From IMG/VR virus record IMGVR_UViG_3300031227_000532, positions 1-20,862 of that record: a stretch of 20,862 nucleotides of DNA. One strand, given 5' to 3'. Both the position numbers and the translations under genes were made by a program. The notes beneath the pieces are model-generated. The model did no database searches, had not been told where the DNA came from, and worked only from the letters and a program-made list of their open reading frames with translations. This document shows positions 1 to 7,497 of the stretch, one piece after another. This stretch comes from a virus. Within the stretch, counting starts at the first letter, position 1. Every line of letters begins with the position of its first letter.

Positions 1-388
1 CTGAGTATATCTCAGATGGGTCCAAGATCTTCTGCACTTTTGCGTCAACTACACCCGGAGCGTTAAGGCGTGTTGCAGCTTTGACTACCCACATACCTTT
101 ACATGCTTCGTGGCGTTCCCTTCCGGTGCTCGTTACTGCATCGCCATCCTGAATGCGTTTCATATCCAGTGTTTTAAGGTCTACATCTGCACCAAACTCA
201 TTCTTAGCGGCTTGTATCATCGCCGCTTTAACTGCGTTCATATCTGAATTAGCCTTGTCAAACAACATAGTAACGGCCCATTCATCTTTACCTTTCAGAT
301 CGTTGAACTTTGCTTCAAACACTGCTGGATACAACAGTACACATTCCGGCGTGTTTATTTTAACTCCTGTAAATTCTTTCTTAGCCAT
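1..388 (-). CDS. DUF2815-type ssDNA-binding protein (3' part cut by window edge)
   Basis: The gene starts at the ATG at 388 and runs off the left end, so about 129 residues are visible. It begins MAKKEFTGVKINTPECVLLY and continues with a core containing 'AVFEAKFNDLKGKDEWAVTMLFDK', a run of short beta strands and Lys-rich helix typical of the phage DUF2815 family. Members of that family are predicted OB-fold single-stranded-DNA binders found in replication/recombination clusters next to DUF2800 nucleases and SNF2 helicases, which is the context here. It is the last visible gene of the leftward early operon. Family call is from memory of the pattern, and the missing C-terminus cannot be assessed. 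Confidence 0.7.
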   Translation of the reverse strand, partial: MAKKEFTGVKINTPECVLLYPAVFEAKFNDLKGKDEWAVTMLFDKANSDMNAVKAAMIQAAKNEFGADVDLKTLDMKRIQDGDAVTSTGRERHEACKGMWVVKAATRLNAPGVVDAKVQKILDPSEIYS

Positions 389-418
389 GATTTGGCTCCT
401 TTTTTTGTTAGTTTTTGT

Positions 419-676
419 TTAGTTATTGTAGCTATTTACGTACGCTATCGCTGCTTCGATAGGCTCAGGCCCCACCTCTATGCCTCTTTCTGAAAGCCAG
501 AGTCTCCACCTTAACACATGGAGCCCAACTTCTGTCCTCTGGAAGTCCTCGTCCTTTTCCATCAGCTCCGCTTCTGGCGCGTCGTCAGGCATATCCAACA
601 TATAATTAACTATGTTGTTTAGCGTTGGCAACGGGTTGCTTTCAGCGTCTAAATTCCATTTTCTTTCCTCTAACAT
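419..676 (-). CDS. Small acidic hypothetical protein, 85 aa
   Basis: The ATG at 676 is preceded by a strong SD (GAGGAGG, about 6 bases upstream). The product is 85 residues and acidic in its middle (DMPDDAPEAELMEKDEDF), with a tryptophan-containing segment (LRWRLWLSERGIEVG) and no membrane span or signal peptide. It lies 14 bases downstream of the DUF2800-type gene and 30 bases before the DUF2815-type gene, so it is almost certainly co-transcribed with the replication genes. I do not recognise the family. The SD, the tight spacing and the lack of a competing frame make it a real gene. Confidence 0.75.
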   Translation of the reverse strand: MLEERKWNLDAESNPLPTLNNIVNYMLDMPDDAPEAELMEKDEDFQRTEVGLHVLRWRLWLSERGIEVGPEPIEAAIAYVNSYNN

Positions 677-690
677 AATGTTCCTCCTCT

Positions 691-1833
691 TTATTCTATC
701 ACATTAAATACGCTCTTAGCTCCTACAGCCTCACCTTTGGCTGACTCAGGTACTAGTTGTACCCCTTTGTCAGGTATCGCTGTTAGGTTATCTACTCTAT
801 CCTTACCCACGATTTTCTGTAACTGGGCAGGACTTTTCACCTTCTTGTCGTATATCACCTCCCCGTACTCATGTTCAAATTCATTTTCAACAGCTACTTC
901 GTCTACCCAGGCTCTACGTCCAAACTTTCTTACAAGTTTGTACCCTGGATACTCTACACCGGTCTCCATGGCTGTCTTTTCTACATGTTTGTATAATGCT
1001 TTTGACCAATCAGAAATCAATCCCGATAATTCGAGTACCCTGACTATATTCTCCGGAGTCATTTGGTTGGGCTCAGGAAACTTAATGTCGAGTTTTGGCA
1101 TTGCTACCTGTACTGCTTTCTGGCTGACTTCTGGGCATAGCCCAAACGCCGGACACCATTTACACCACTCCCCCGCACATAGTTTAGCTTTGGGTTTCTC
1201 ACAAGCAACTACCGCTTCCATTAGCTCTCGTCTGAAAAGATTTAACTCGTCAGCAGTTAGGGGTTGTGTTCTTATCGGGTCTGCCTGTTCATATCTAGGC
1301 TGAACAATAGTAATGTTTATCTCTTCGTTGATGCACCCTACCTCTTCCCAAGCACCAAGAGCGTATATCTTCAACTGGCTGTTATCCAATACCTCAACAT
1401 ACATCCCTTGCCCGTGCTTGTAGTCATACACATACAGTTTACCCAGAGGGCTAGAAAACGACGCATCGTTTGTGCCTGTAATAGGTAATCCCTTTACACT
1501 AAATTTAGTCTCTACCGACAATTCTGAATGAGGAACACCCTCATCGTCCATGTCTTTCCTTATGGCATCGAGGTAGACTTGGACATTCTCTGCCATATTC
1601 TCTGTTACAGGGAAGATTTTGTCCTCTACCTCTATAGGTTCGCCCACCCATTCGCAAGCATCCTGTCGCATCTTTAGGCAATTAGCAGCCAGTTCATGTG
1701 CCGCAGTCCCTTCCATAGCATACTTACTCGATGCTTGTTGTGGAAACTGAAGACCTAATCTCAATGCCCCTGGGCAGTTCATCCATCTCTTACTGGCGGA
1801 TGGGGAGAACCTGAGTTTCTCTGTCTTCGCCAT
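691..1833 (-). CDS. DUF2800-type PD-(D/E)XK nuclease with C-terminal Cys cluster
   Basis: This 380-residue protein opens with the signature 'FSPSASKRWMNCPGALRL' seen in DUF2800/Cas4-like phage nucleases. PD-(D/E)XK elements are visible in order: an acidic ETKF near residue 108, GTNDASF near 122, and VYDYKHG near 137, whose D-x-K is the likely catalytic core. A CxxxxCxxCxxxxxC-like cluster (LCAGEWCKWCPAFGLCP, near residue 220) resembles the iron-sulfur Cys sets of AddB/Cas4-type nucleases. The expected role is processing DNA ends in phage recombination or replication. The SD (GAGGAGGTGA) lies inside the last codons of the helicase gene, whose stop is 2 bases upstream, so translation is probably coupled. 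Family and motif calls are by eye. Confidence 0.8.
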   Translation of the reverse strand: MAKTEKLRFSPSASKRWMNCPGALRLGLQFPQQASSKYAMEGTAAHELAANCLKMRQDACEWVGEPIEVEDKIFPVTENMAENVQVYLDAIRKDMDDEGVPHSELSVETKFSVKGLPITGTNDASFSSPLGKLYVYDYKHGQGMYVEVLDNSQLKIYALGAWEEVGCINEEINITIVQPRYEQADPIRTQPLTADELNLFRRELMEAVVACEKPKAKLCAGEWCKWCPAFGLCPEVSQKAVQVAMPKLDIKFPEPNQMTPENIVRVLELSGLISDWSKALYKHVEKTAMETGVEYPGYKLVRKFGRRAWVDEVAVENEFEHEYGEVIYDKKVKSPAQLQKIVGKDRVDNLTAIPDKGVQLVPESAKGEAVGAKSVFNVIE

Positions 1834-1835
1834 AA

Positions 1836-3533
1836 CTATCTCACCTCCTCTAATATCGCGTCGAATTTAACTTTGCACTCCTCGACTTTACCCGAGGGGA
1901 GCTCTTTAAGGCTCTTTATCCCGTAATCTGCCTGGAACATTTCCTTCAGCTTTTTTACGATGTGCCCTCTTCTGGAAAAATCCTTGATAGCTACAAGCTG
2001 TTCGTTGCAACTCTTCAAGAAATTCTCAGCAGACATGCTCTGTTCTACTGCAATATTGCCTTCGTTAGATACATTCTCTGGCGTGACTGCTGGACCGAGT
2101 TTCGTGCTCTTTCTTTTCTTTGGTGCGGGTTTTATTGGTTCGTCCATTACTGGCGGGGCCACACTCCCTGCCATTCTAGCCTCGATACGCTCAAGACTAT
2201 CCGCGATTCTTCCTAGTTCCGATTCCATACTCATATCTTTCTCCTTTTGTTGTGTTGCTGTTGGTTTTACAATCTGTTTAATTATTTTTTCTTTTCTTGA
2301 GACGGTCTTCGCAATATCTTCGTCAATAGATCCTTCAAGGACAAGGAATTGTACGAGCACCGGACACGTTTGGCCGATTCTATGGCACCTGTCGATAGCT
2401 TGGTGTATTTGACCAGGCACGTAGGACATTTCTGCGAAGATGACCGTGTCGCACACGTCTTGGAGTCCGTCCACCCCTGTCCCCGCTGCCTCGATTTGTC
2501 CGATAAAGACGCGGCAGTTGCTTTCATTCCTGAAGCGATCCACTTCCTTCTGCCTTTGTTTAGATGCGGTGGAACCTGTGATAATCGCTGGGTTGTACGT
2601 ATTAAGCGCTTCCCTGAGTCCATTGATAACGTCTCTATGATAAGCGAAGATGACAATTTTCCGTTTCTCTCGAAGAACATTTTCGACGTGTTCAGTAACT
2701 TGACTAATTTTGTTGCATCCATTTGTGCGTCTAATAGACGCGAGCTCTCCGAGTATTGATTCTTTTGTTTTTCCATATGCCTCCCTCTCTTTTTCTATAT
2801 CGTTTGCGTTACCTTTAAGAACAACTGTCTGATATGTTTTGTCCGGCAGTTGCTTGAGTACATCTTTCTTTAGCCGCCGGAGCATAAACCCGTCTAATAG
2901 CCCTGATAATTCTTCGAGGTTCGACGCGCCGCTTTCATCCCATCCCCATTTAGTCTCGCGAGCATCACAAAATTTCTGCGCAAAATCATACCGGCTATAA
3001 TATTTAGGGGCTAACGTATCCGGCACAAGCGCTTTAAGATGTGTGAATAGCTCTATAGGTCTATTTAATACCGGCGTCCCTGTCAGTAGCCAAACGTAAT
3101 TGGCTGTGCTCGCTACCCCTTTGGGATAATACACTGCCTTTGTTCTCTTAGCGCTGCTAGTCTTTAGGTAATGTGCTTCGTCTAAGACCAATACGCCCCA
3201 CTTGCGTCTAATAAGCTGTAGGAAAGTATGTTTGGCTAGAAGAAGATCATAATTTATTATAACAAAATCTACTCTGGGTATCTCTTGTTTCTTTCTGCCC
3301 TCTATTATGTGAGTAGTACGTCCCGGCCACCATTTTTCTATCTCCCTTTGCCACTGTATTTTTACAGTAGCGGGACATATGATAAGATTATTCTGTAGCC
3401 CCAGTTTTTTTACTGCAAGAATACTGGCCATTGTTTTTCCCAGCCCCATATCAAGAGCCAAAAGGCCTGTTCGCCTTTTGGTAAGCCAGTCTATAGCCTC
3501 AATTTGGAAAGGGTATGGTTTAAGTTTTACCAT
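1836..3533 (-). CDS. SNF2-type DNA helicase/translocase
   Basis: The 565-residue protein shows the full superfamily 2 set: YPFQ at residues 7-10, Walker A MGLGKT at 29-34, DEAH at 118-121, LTGTPVLNR (motif III), and C-terminal motifs VI 'HQAIDRCHRIGQ' with 'EAAGTGVDGLQ' before it. The last about 130 residues, after 'KEKIIKQIVKPTATQQKEK', form a low-complexity linker and helical tail not needed for the ATPase core. Such single-chain SNF2 helicases are common in phage replication modules beside DUF2800 and DUF2815 proteins. The ATG at 3533 overlaps the end of the HNH gene by 14 bases. An orphan, divergent copy of this N-terminus lies on the other side of that HNH gene (3875-3979), suggesting the helicase was replaced or repaired by recombination. 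Confidence 0.9.
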   Translation of the reverse strand: MVKLKPYPFQIEAIDWLTKRRTGLLALDMGLGKTMASILAVKKLGLQNNLIICPATVKIQWQREIEKWWPGRTTHIIEGRKKQEIPRVDFVIINYDLLLAKHTFLQLIRRKWGVLVLDEAHYLKTSSAKRTKAVYYPKGVASTANYVWLLTGTPVLNRPIELFTHLKALVPDTLAPKYYSRYDFAQKFCDARETKWGWDESGASNLEELSGLLDGFMLRRLKKDVLKQLPDKTYQTVVLKGNANDIEKEREAYGKTKESILGELASIRRTNGCNKISQVTEHVENVLREKRKIVIFAYHRDVINGLREALNTYNPAIITGSTASKQRQKEVDRFRNESNCRVFIGQIEAAGTGVDGLQDVCDTVIFAEMSYVPGQIHQAIDRCHRIGQTCPVLVQFLVLEGSIDEDIAKTVSRKEKIIKQIVKPTATQQKEKDMSMESELGRIADSLERIEARMAGSVAPPVMDEPIKPAPKKRKSTKLGPAVTPENVSNEGNIAVEQSMSAENFLKSCNEQLVAIKDFSRRGHIVKKLKEMFQADYGIKSLKELPSGKVEECKVKFDAILEEVR

Positions 3534-3897
3534 GTAAATGAATCCTCATATGTTCTGCCCGTGTTATGACTATTAAATTATCTATATTGTTATTGCGTTT
3601 GTCCCCATCTATGTGATGGACAATCTCGTTAGCCTTTAATTTAAGGTTGAGCCACTCTTCCATAACAGCGCGGTGGAGGTGCTGTCCGTGGTATTTAACA
3701 TAGGCTTTGGATCCTGTGCCCCGCTTAGCTATATTATGTTTTCCGCCTTCTGACCCGGCTTTAACCTGGTGGGTTCTGTCGTTTCTGTCACGACAAGCGC
3801 ACAAGCGCGAGCAATACCTAGCGTTGGTATTCCCATTGTGTCGGTTAAACGGGCTGTCGCATCTGGCACAGTATCTAACCTCTTGTACTCTTGACAT
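3520..3897 (-). CDS. Free-standing HNH endonuclease (homing type)
   Basis: The 125-residue protein has an N-terminal zinc-finger-like part (CARC near 9-12, YCSRLCACRDRN near 28-39) and a C-terminal HNH nuclease domain: 'IVHHIDGDKRNNNIDNLIVI' followed by an H-rich end (RAEHMRIHLHGK). The paired HH, central N residues and final H match HNH_3-type enzymes that cut double-stranded DNA in phage homing. Its SD (ACAGGAGAC) lies inside the orphan helicase fragment, and its tail overlaps the intact helicase start by 14 bases. The gene is therefore wedged exactly at a helicase 5' end, as expected of an endonuclease that spreads by cutting helicase alleles lacking it. Confidence 0.88.
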   Translation of the reverse strand: MSRVQEVRYCARCDSPFNRHNGNTNARYCSRLCACRDRNDRTHQVKAGSEGGKHNIAKRGTGSKAYVKYHGQHLHRAVMEEWLNLKLKANEIVHHIDGDKRNNNIDNLIVITRAEHMRIHLHGKT

Positions 3898-3979
3898 CGC
3901 AGTCTCCTGTTTCTAATAATGCCCGGCGTTTTGATGTTAGAAAGCTAACACCTTCCGCCTGGAACGGATACAATTTCAT
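3875..3979 (-). pseudogene. Orphan N-terminal fragment of a second SNF2 helicase
   Basis: From the ATG at 3979 a 34-residue frame reads MKLYPFQAEGVSFLTSKRRA, then LLETGDCDVKSTRG and a stop. Its first 26 residues align with the start of the intact helicase (MVKLKPYPFQIEAIDWLTKR then RTGLLALDMGLGKT): shared K-x-YPFQ-x-E, LT, KRR, LL and D. Similarity ends just where Walker A should begin, and there the sequence passes into the HNH gene, whose ATG is at 3897. It has a weak SD (AGGGAAG). I read it as the remnant left upstream when the HNH gene entered a helicase gene. It may still be translated and serve to couple HNH translation. It is too short and too partial to be an enzyme. Confidence 0.65.
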
Positions 3980-3980
3980 T

Positions 3981-4163
3981 TTACTTCCCTGTTCTATACC
4001 ATTTATATATTCTATACCACAAAGGCTCTTTCTTTGGCTTTCTATTCCAGTAGCTTTCAGGCGCTTTTGTAGGGTCTAGCCTCTGCACTCTTTCCCCAGT
4101 AGCCCTAACTGCCCCACATACCCCAATAAGTTCACATAATTTTTGTTTTGTTATTATGCCTCT
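3981..4163 (-). other. Conserved small open frame without a standard start (paralogue of 6720-6839)
   Basis: In the minus strand, one frame is open from about 4163 to a TAA at 3981-3983 and reads ...LCELIGVCGAVRATGERVQR, then LDPTKAPESYWNRKPKKEP and LWYRIYKWYRTGK. Its C-terminus matches the small ORF at 6720-6839 (VR-x-x-G-x-RVQ ... W-x-x-x-YKWY-x-TG), which argues that it is or was protein-coding. No ATG, GTG or TTG lies in a suitable upstream position. An out-of-frame ATG followed by TGA at 4138-4133 suggests a small deletion at the true start. Alternatives are a rare ATT start at 4127 or a -1 shift at the A6 run at the end of the 4154-4381 gene. Probably a decayed or unusually started basic protein. 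Confidence 0.4.
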
Positions 4164-4381
4164 TTTTTAGTAAAAATTAATGTCCCCGAGGTTTCTACCC
4201 CCGCGGGGGCTTCGATTATTATCTTACGGAACTTTTTTGTTTTTATGTTGTACGCAACCGGAGCATACTTATTGTGGCATACAAATATGTCGTCTCTAAA
4301 CGCAGCAACCATAGTGCCGTCTTTTATAAACCGTTTAGGCATTTTTCTTATGGCTTCTAATTCGTGTTTGCTCCAAGACAT
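4154..4381 (-). CDS. Small basic hypothetical protein, 75 aa
   Basis: The ATG at 4381-4379 overlaps the stop of the VapE gene (TGATG), the usual sign of coupled translation. A GTG three bases upstream is possible but less likely. The product begins MSWSKHELEAIRKMPKRFIK and continues with beta-rich sequence (TMVAAFRDDIFVCHNKYAPV, YNIKTKKFRKIIIEAP). There is no signal peptide or membrane span. It could be a small DNA-binding or accessory replication protein given its neighbours, but I do not recognise it. Its 3' end has six adenines before GAG GCA TAA, noted because the next open frame lies in -1. Confidence 0.75.
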   Translation of the reverse strand: MSWSKHELEAIRKMPKRFIKDGTMVAAFRDDIFVCHNKYAPVAYNIKTKKFRKIIIEAPAGVETSGTLIFTKKEA

Positions 4382-6477
4382 CACACCCCCTCTTTAGTTA
4401 ATTTCACGTACACATATTGCCTGGAACCACCGCGTAGTGGCCTCGATTTATACCATCCCATATCGCTGAGTATTCGGCCTATCCTCGTCTGCTCTGCTCG
4501 GGATATGCTTTTTATACCCCCGCCAAGCACGAGCTCGTATACTTGTTGCATACTCAACTCAGTTACTTCTGGCTGTTCTTCCACCCAATCAGCTATAGCA
4601 TCATGCCAAGGGTCAACGTGACGGCGTGCATTTTGTTCTATCTCAGCCATTTTAGCAACGTCTCCACTTAAATATAACTCTTCACCTTTCTTAAATGCTA
4701 GATACGCCTCGGCAATTATTTGGTCTTTGGCTTTTTTGAATCCTTCGAGATCGAACGCGCCATCGCATTTAACCGGCCAGAATCTTCTATTGCCTGTTGT
4801 ATCGGTGAGATACCCCATTTCATCTGGATTGATTGTTCCCACAAAGACGCACTGTCTTGGGAAATCTTTAGTAGTTCGTTCGTAAGCAAGCCTAGCTCTA
4901 TCTGTTGTTCTAGAGATAAATGCTTTAAGAGCTTGCGCCTCCGCCCTTCTAGTAACTTCCATTTCCGATAATTCAATAACCCATTTACCACGTATAGCGT
5001 CAATGGTATCTCTAGCATGAGGATCAAGGACCACATCTCCATACCACTCACCTCCAAGTATCGCACAAATGGTGCTCTTACCTATACCCTGTGCACCTTC
5101 TAAAATTAAACAATAATCAAATTTTACTCCAGGAACAAATATCCGGGAAATCATACCTATAAGCAATTTACGTCCAATAGTGGCTGTGTACCCATCATCT
5201 TTAGTCCCGCAGTACGTAGACAGCCACGAGTCCAGTCTTTTTACCCCGTCCCACTTAATGCCTGATACATAATCACGTATAGGATGATAAGAATGTCTCT
5301 TGCCCGCTGTCTGTATGGCTTCCCAAAGCATTTGGGATGAAAACTCTACACCTTTTAATTTTTTAGCTAGATAATATTTCATAAGAACAATATCAGAGTC
5401 TTCCCATATGTTTGATGATGTACGTTTTTTGTGCCAGGGGAGCGGTTTTGCCACCTCTAAATTACCTGTAAAACTATTAAATTTCACTGTGCCAATAATC
5501 TCTGGCCAGGTATAGATATAATTTACTGCATTTTTTAATGTTTTCTTAGGGTTGCCGTGTTGGTCTAAGTCCCACAATCTTTTGTCGTCTGATTCAGAGT
5601 CCCATTCAACGGGAGTGCTCTTGATTTCTTTAAAAGCAAGGCTAGGGTCTTCTTTTCCCGCTTGTGAATTAGCATACTTATACGCATTGTTAACTTTAGT
5701 AATAAGAGTCTCATCACCCCACGGTGGTTCGCATTTAGGGTTGTAATGGTCAATAAGAGCTTTAAGTGTAGCCTCAACAGGAAGACCATAATCTCGCCCC
5801 TTAACCGCCGCCTTATATGTCTGATGATCTCCATTTTCGCCCTCCACTGCTGGTGGGAACTTCTTCAGCCACTCTGTATAGCGTCTAATTTCTTGTTCCC
5901 CGCCTGTTAATTGTCCTGTCCCTTTAGTAGTTTCTTTTGGCCTTACATTCTTTAATAAAAAAGGAATGACCACGGGCGGGATGGGTTTTATATCGGATAG
6001 TTCCGCCCCCGGCATAGCTGTGTATGCTTTCCCGCTCTCGTGGCCACTCCCTATACCTATAACATATGTTCCTTTGTCCTTGAATCCCGCTTTGAAATCT
6101 ATCCCTGGGTAATCTTTAAGGAAGGGTACAAGATCAAGCTCCGCGGGTTTCTTAAAATATATGTGCACTCCGCCGGAGCCTGTCTTAACCTTTGGTGCGT
6201 CTTTACCTAGTTGAGGGAGTTTCAAGTCCTCTCTAAATCTTTTCCAGGGATTATCCCCTTTCTTGAAATTTCTAGGATCAATGTCGACAATAAGATCGTC
6301 AGGGTTTAGAACAACCCCATATGCTCCCGCGTGTAAGTATTGGTCAGCTTCTTGGTCTATTGTGAATATGTTGGCTGTACGTGCTTTCCACCCGGGAGCT
6401 AGAGGCTTTTTGTTCTTTGCATTAACCGGGAATGTAGCCCAACCAAGCAGATTATATGTTTCTATGTTGTTTATCAT
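4381..6477 (-). CDS. Fused primase-polymerase and VapE-type SF3-like helicase
   Basis: The 698-residue protein has two parts. Residues about 1-180 are a bifunctional primase/polymerase (prim-pol) domain: WATFPVNAKNKKPLAPGWK at the start, the metal-binding 'LIVDIDPRN', and 'GGVHIYFKKP' (G-x-H-x-YF). The C-terminal half is a virulence-associated E (VapE)/phage helicase domain: 'WDGVKRLDSWL', Walker A 'LEGAQGIGKST', Walker B-like 'KWVIELSEME', sensor region 'FVGTINPDEMGYL' and arginine finger region 'TGNRRFWPV'. Proteins of this build prime and unwind DNA at phage and satellite origins. The ATG at 6477 follows the 6485-6718 gene by 7 bases. This is the most likely replication initiator of the phage. 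Confidence 0.9.
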   Translation of the reverse strand: MINNIETYNLLGWATFPVNAKNKKPLAPGWKARTANIFTIDQEADQYLHAGAYGVVLNPDDLIVDIDPRNFKKGDNPWKRFREDLKLPQLGKDAPKVKTGSGGVHIYFKKPAELDLVPFLKDYPGIDFKAGFKDKGTYVIGIGSGHESGKAYTAMPGAELSDIKPIPPVVIPFLLKNVRPKETTKGTGQLTGGEQEIRRYTEWLKKFPPAVEGENGDHQTYKAAVKGRDYGLPVEATLKALIDHYNPKCEPPWGDETLITKVNNAYKYANSQAGKEDPSLAFKEIKSTPVEWDSESDDKRLWDLDQHGNPKKTLKNAVNYIYTWPEIIGTVKFNSFTGNLEVAKPLPWHKKRTSSNIWEDSDIVLMKYYLAKKLKGVEFSSQMLWEAIQTAGKRHSYHPIRDYVSGIKWDGVKRLDSWLSTYCGTKDDGYTATIGRKLLIGMISRIFVPGVKFDYCLILEGAQGIGKSTICAILGGEWYGDVVLDPHARDTIDAIRGKWVIELSEMEVTRRAEAQALKAFISRTTDRARLAYERTTKDFPRQCVFVGTINPDEMGYLTDTTGNRRFWPVKCDGAFDLEGFKKAKDQIIAEAYLAFKKGEELYLSGDVAKMAEIEQNARRHVDPWHDAIADWVEEQPEVTELSMQQVYELVLGGGIKSISRAEQTRIGRILSDMGWYKSRPLRGGSRQYVYVKLTKEGV

Positions 6478-6484
6478 AAAAATT

Positions 6485-6718
6485 TTATCCTTTTAGCATG
6501 TCCGTTCTATCGTAGGGATCTGTGTCCGCACAATCTTTAACTTCTATACAGTCCCATCCTATTTGTGCGGCACGCATTTTGCCTTCTCTTATCACGTCTG
6601 AATACTGCGTGTAGTCTTGGGTTATGTAGCGGGAATTGTTATCTTTAGCTATGTCAAGAACTATCCCCCAGAACAGCCCTTCTACAGTTTTCCGTATTTC
6701 GATTCTTACTTTTCTCAT
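6485..6718 (-). CDS. Small hypothetical protein, 77 aa
   Basis: Starts at the ATG at 6718 with an SD (GGGAGG) formed by the last codons of the small ORF upstream. The product (MRKVRIEIRKTVEGLFWGIV...) begins with a basic beta strand and ends in an acidic stretch (CADTDPYDRTDML). No signal peptide or membrane span is seen. It sits 7 bases before the prim-pol/VapE start in the same transcript. I do not recognise the family. The start, spacing and absence of other frames support a real gene. Confidence 0.72.
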   Translation of the reverse strand: MRKVRIEIRKTVEGLFWGIVLDIAKDNNSRYITQDYTQYSDVIREGKMRAAQIGWDCIEVKDCADTDPYDRTDMLKG

Positions 6719-6719
6719 A

Positions 6720-6839
6720 TCAAAACCTCCCTGTTTTATACCATTTATAAACTTTTTGCCACACCTTGAGCACGGGGTTTGATCTATTCTTGTGCGAACA
6801 GCTAATTTTCTGCACTCTCTTGCCTTCTAGCCTGACCAC
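6720..6839 (-). CDS. Tiny basic protein ending YKWYKTGRF, 39 aa
   Basis: A frame ending at TGA 6720-6722 reads VVRLEGKRVQKISCSHKNRS, then NPVLKVWQKVYKWYKTGRF, starting at a GTG at 6839. The frame stays open for five more codons upstream but offers no ATG. Its SD is poor (a run of G directly before the GTG), so the start is uncertain. The C-terminal half matches the start-less frame at 3981-4163, including YKWY-[KR]-TG. In both places the final codons (ACAGGGAGG / ACAGGGAAG) also form the SD of the next gene. Amino-acid-level conservation between the two loci is the main reason to call it coding. Function unknown; strongly basic, so nucleic-acid binding is possible. Confidence 0.45.
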   Translation of the reverse strand: MVRLEGKRVQKISCSHKNRSNPVLKVWQKVYKWYKTGRF

Positions 6840-6849
6840 CCCCCGATTT

Positions 6850-7053
6850 TCATATCAAATCATCCACTTGTGTTGGCTCTTTAACTCCTACAAAGCGGTT
6901 GAGCTCTTCCGGGGCAATAAAATACTGTCTGCCTCGTTTTGCCGCCTTTATTTTTCCGTCTCGGATAAGACGTGCCACATATGGTGGGAAGTACCCAAGA
7001 GCTTCAGCAGCTTCCTTAATAGTAAGGTAATTTTTGCGGTCAAATGTTTGCAT
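6850..7053 (-). CDS. Excisionase-like helix-turn-helix DNA-binding protein
   Basis: The 67-residue protein starts MQTFDRKNYLTIKEAAEALG and continues 'YFPPYVARLIRDGKIKAAKR', 'GRQYFIAPEELNRFV'. This is the MerR/excisionase-type winged helix: 'LTIKEAAEALG' helix 1, 'VARLIRDGKI' recognition region, 'GRQYFI' wing. Such proteins serve as phage recombination directionality factors or small transcription regulators. No integrase is present in the window, so a regulatory role is as likely as excision. The ATG at 7053 shares its A with the stop codon of the upstream gene (TAATG), with SD GGAGAAATA. An in-frame longer start upstream lies inside that gene and is not used in my reading. Confidence 0.78.
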   Translation of the reverse strand: MQTFDRKNYLTIKEAAEALGYFPPYVARLIRDGKIKAAKRGRQYFIAPEELNRFVGVKEPTQVDDLI

Positions 7054-7307
7054 TATATTTCTCCTTGTGTTTTTTGTTTTAATGCTCTCTGTATGCTGTC
7101 TGGTGCGATGTTCAAATCCCAAGCCTCCACCCATCTGGAAAGTCGGGTTGTTGCTATAAAATCATACCCATCTTTAAAAGTCCCCATTTCTTTCTTTATC
7201 GCCTGCGGTAGCATCTTTTTATCTTTGTTCTTAAGATACAAGCACGCGTCCCTGAAAGCCTGTTCAATAACAGCACAAGCCATTCTTTTTGCTCCAAAAA
7301 TATTCAT
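7053..7307 (-). CDS. Hypothetical protein, 84 aa
   Basis: The ATG at 7307 is preceded by SD GAGGAGAAACATA, copied almost exactly upstream of the 7485-7862 gene. The product is largely helical (GAKRMACAVIEQAFRDACLY, then a Lys-rich KNKDKKMLPQAIKKEMG, then FIATTRLSRWVEAWDLN) and soluble. The 'ACAVIEQAFRDA' segment resembles small phage proteins of unknown function found near replication genes, but I cannot name a family. Its stop overlaps the start of the HTH gene by one base, implying coupled translation. Confidence 0.72.
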   Translation of the reverse strand: MNIFGAKRMACAVIEQAFRDACLYLKNKDKKMLPQAIKKEMGTFKDGYDFIATTRLSRWVEAWDLNIAPDSIQRALKQKTQGEI

Positions 7308-7335
7308 TATGTTTCTCCTCGGTTATGTTGTAATT

Positions 7336-7497
7336 TTAGCCAGAGCCAGAGCCAGAGCCAGAGCCATCGCCATAGCCAGAGCCATCGCCATAGCCAGAGC
7401 CATCGCCAGAGCCATAGCCAGAGCCAGAGCCATCGCCATAGCCATAGCCAGAGCCATAGCTAGAGCCAGAGCCAGAAATTTTAATTATTTCTTCCAT
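7336..7497 (-). CDS. Gly-X repeat micro-protein, copy 1 (53 aa)
   Basis: From the ATG at 7497 the frame reads MEEIIKIS followed by 45 residues in which every second residue is Gly and the others are only Ser, Tyr or Asp (one Ser replaces a Gly early on), ending at TAA 7336-7338. The start codon overlaps the end of the upstream DUF6948-like gene by 13 bases, as in copy 2, and the first eight residues are identical in both copies. A translated frame is thus more likely than a passive repeat. The composition is that of a flexible, low-complexity, Tyr-containing polypeptide. No enzymatic function is expected. Similar (Gly-Ser/Tyr/Asp)n tails occur near DUF6948 genes as far as I recall, but this was not searched. 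Confidence 0.62.
   Translation of the reverse strand: MEEIIKISGSGSSYGSGYGYGDGSGSGYGSGDGSGYGDGSGYGDGSGSGSGSG
7339..7479. repeat. Hexanucleotide microsatellite (agagcc/atcgcc/atagcc)
   Basis: About 140 bases made of near-perfect six-base units ending in gcc, which vary only in the preceding triplet. On the minus strand the units are GGC plus TCT, TAT or GAT. All frames stay open because no unit contains a stop in any frame, which produces several spurious long ORFs on both strands. Slipped-strand or unequal exchange should easily change its length. Confidence 0.95.

Noticed and set aside
2282-2776. Minus-strand 164-residue frame inside the SNF2 helicase
   Set aside because: Out-of-frame shadow of the helicase with no conserved motif.
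4163-4169. A6G run as a classical A-AAA-AAG -1 frameshift site
   Set aside because: The reading frame is AAA AAA G, not the A AAA AAG register needed for efficient tandem slippage; kept only as a weak alternative.
6850-7134. Longer 94-residue version of the HTH gene
   Set aside because: The extra N-terminus lies inside the upstream gene; the ATG at 7053 has the SD and the TAATG coupling.
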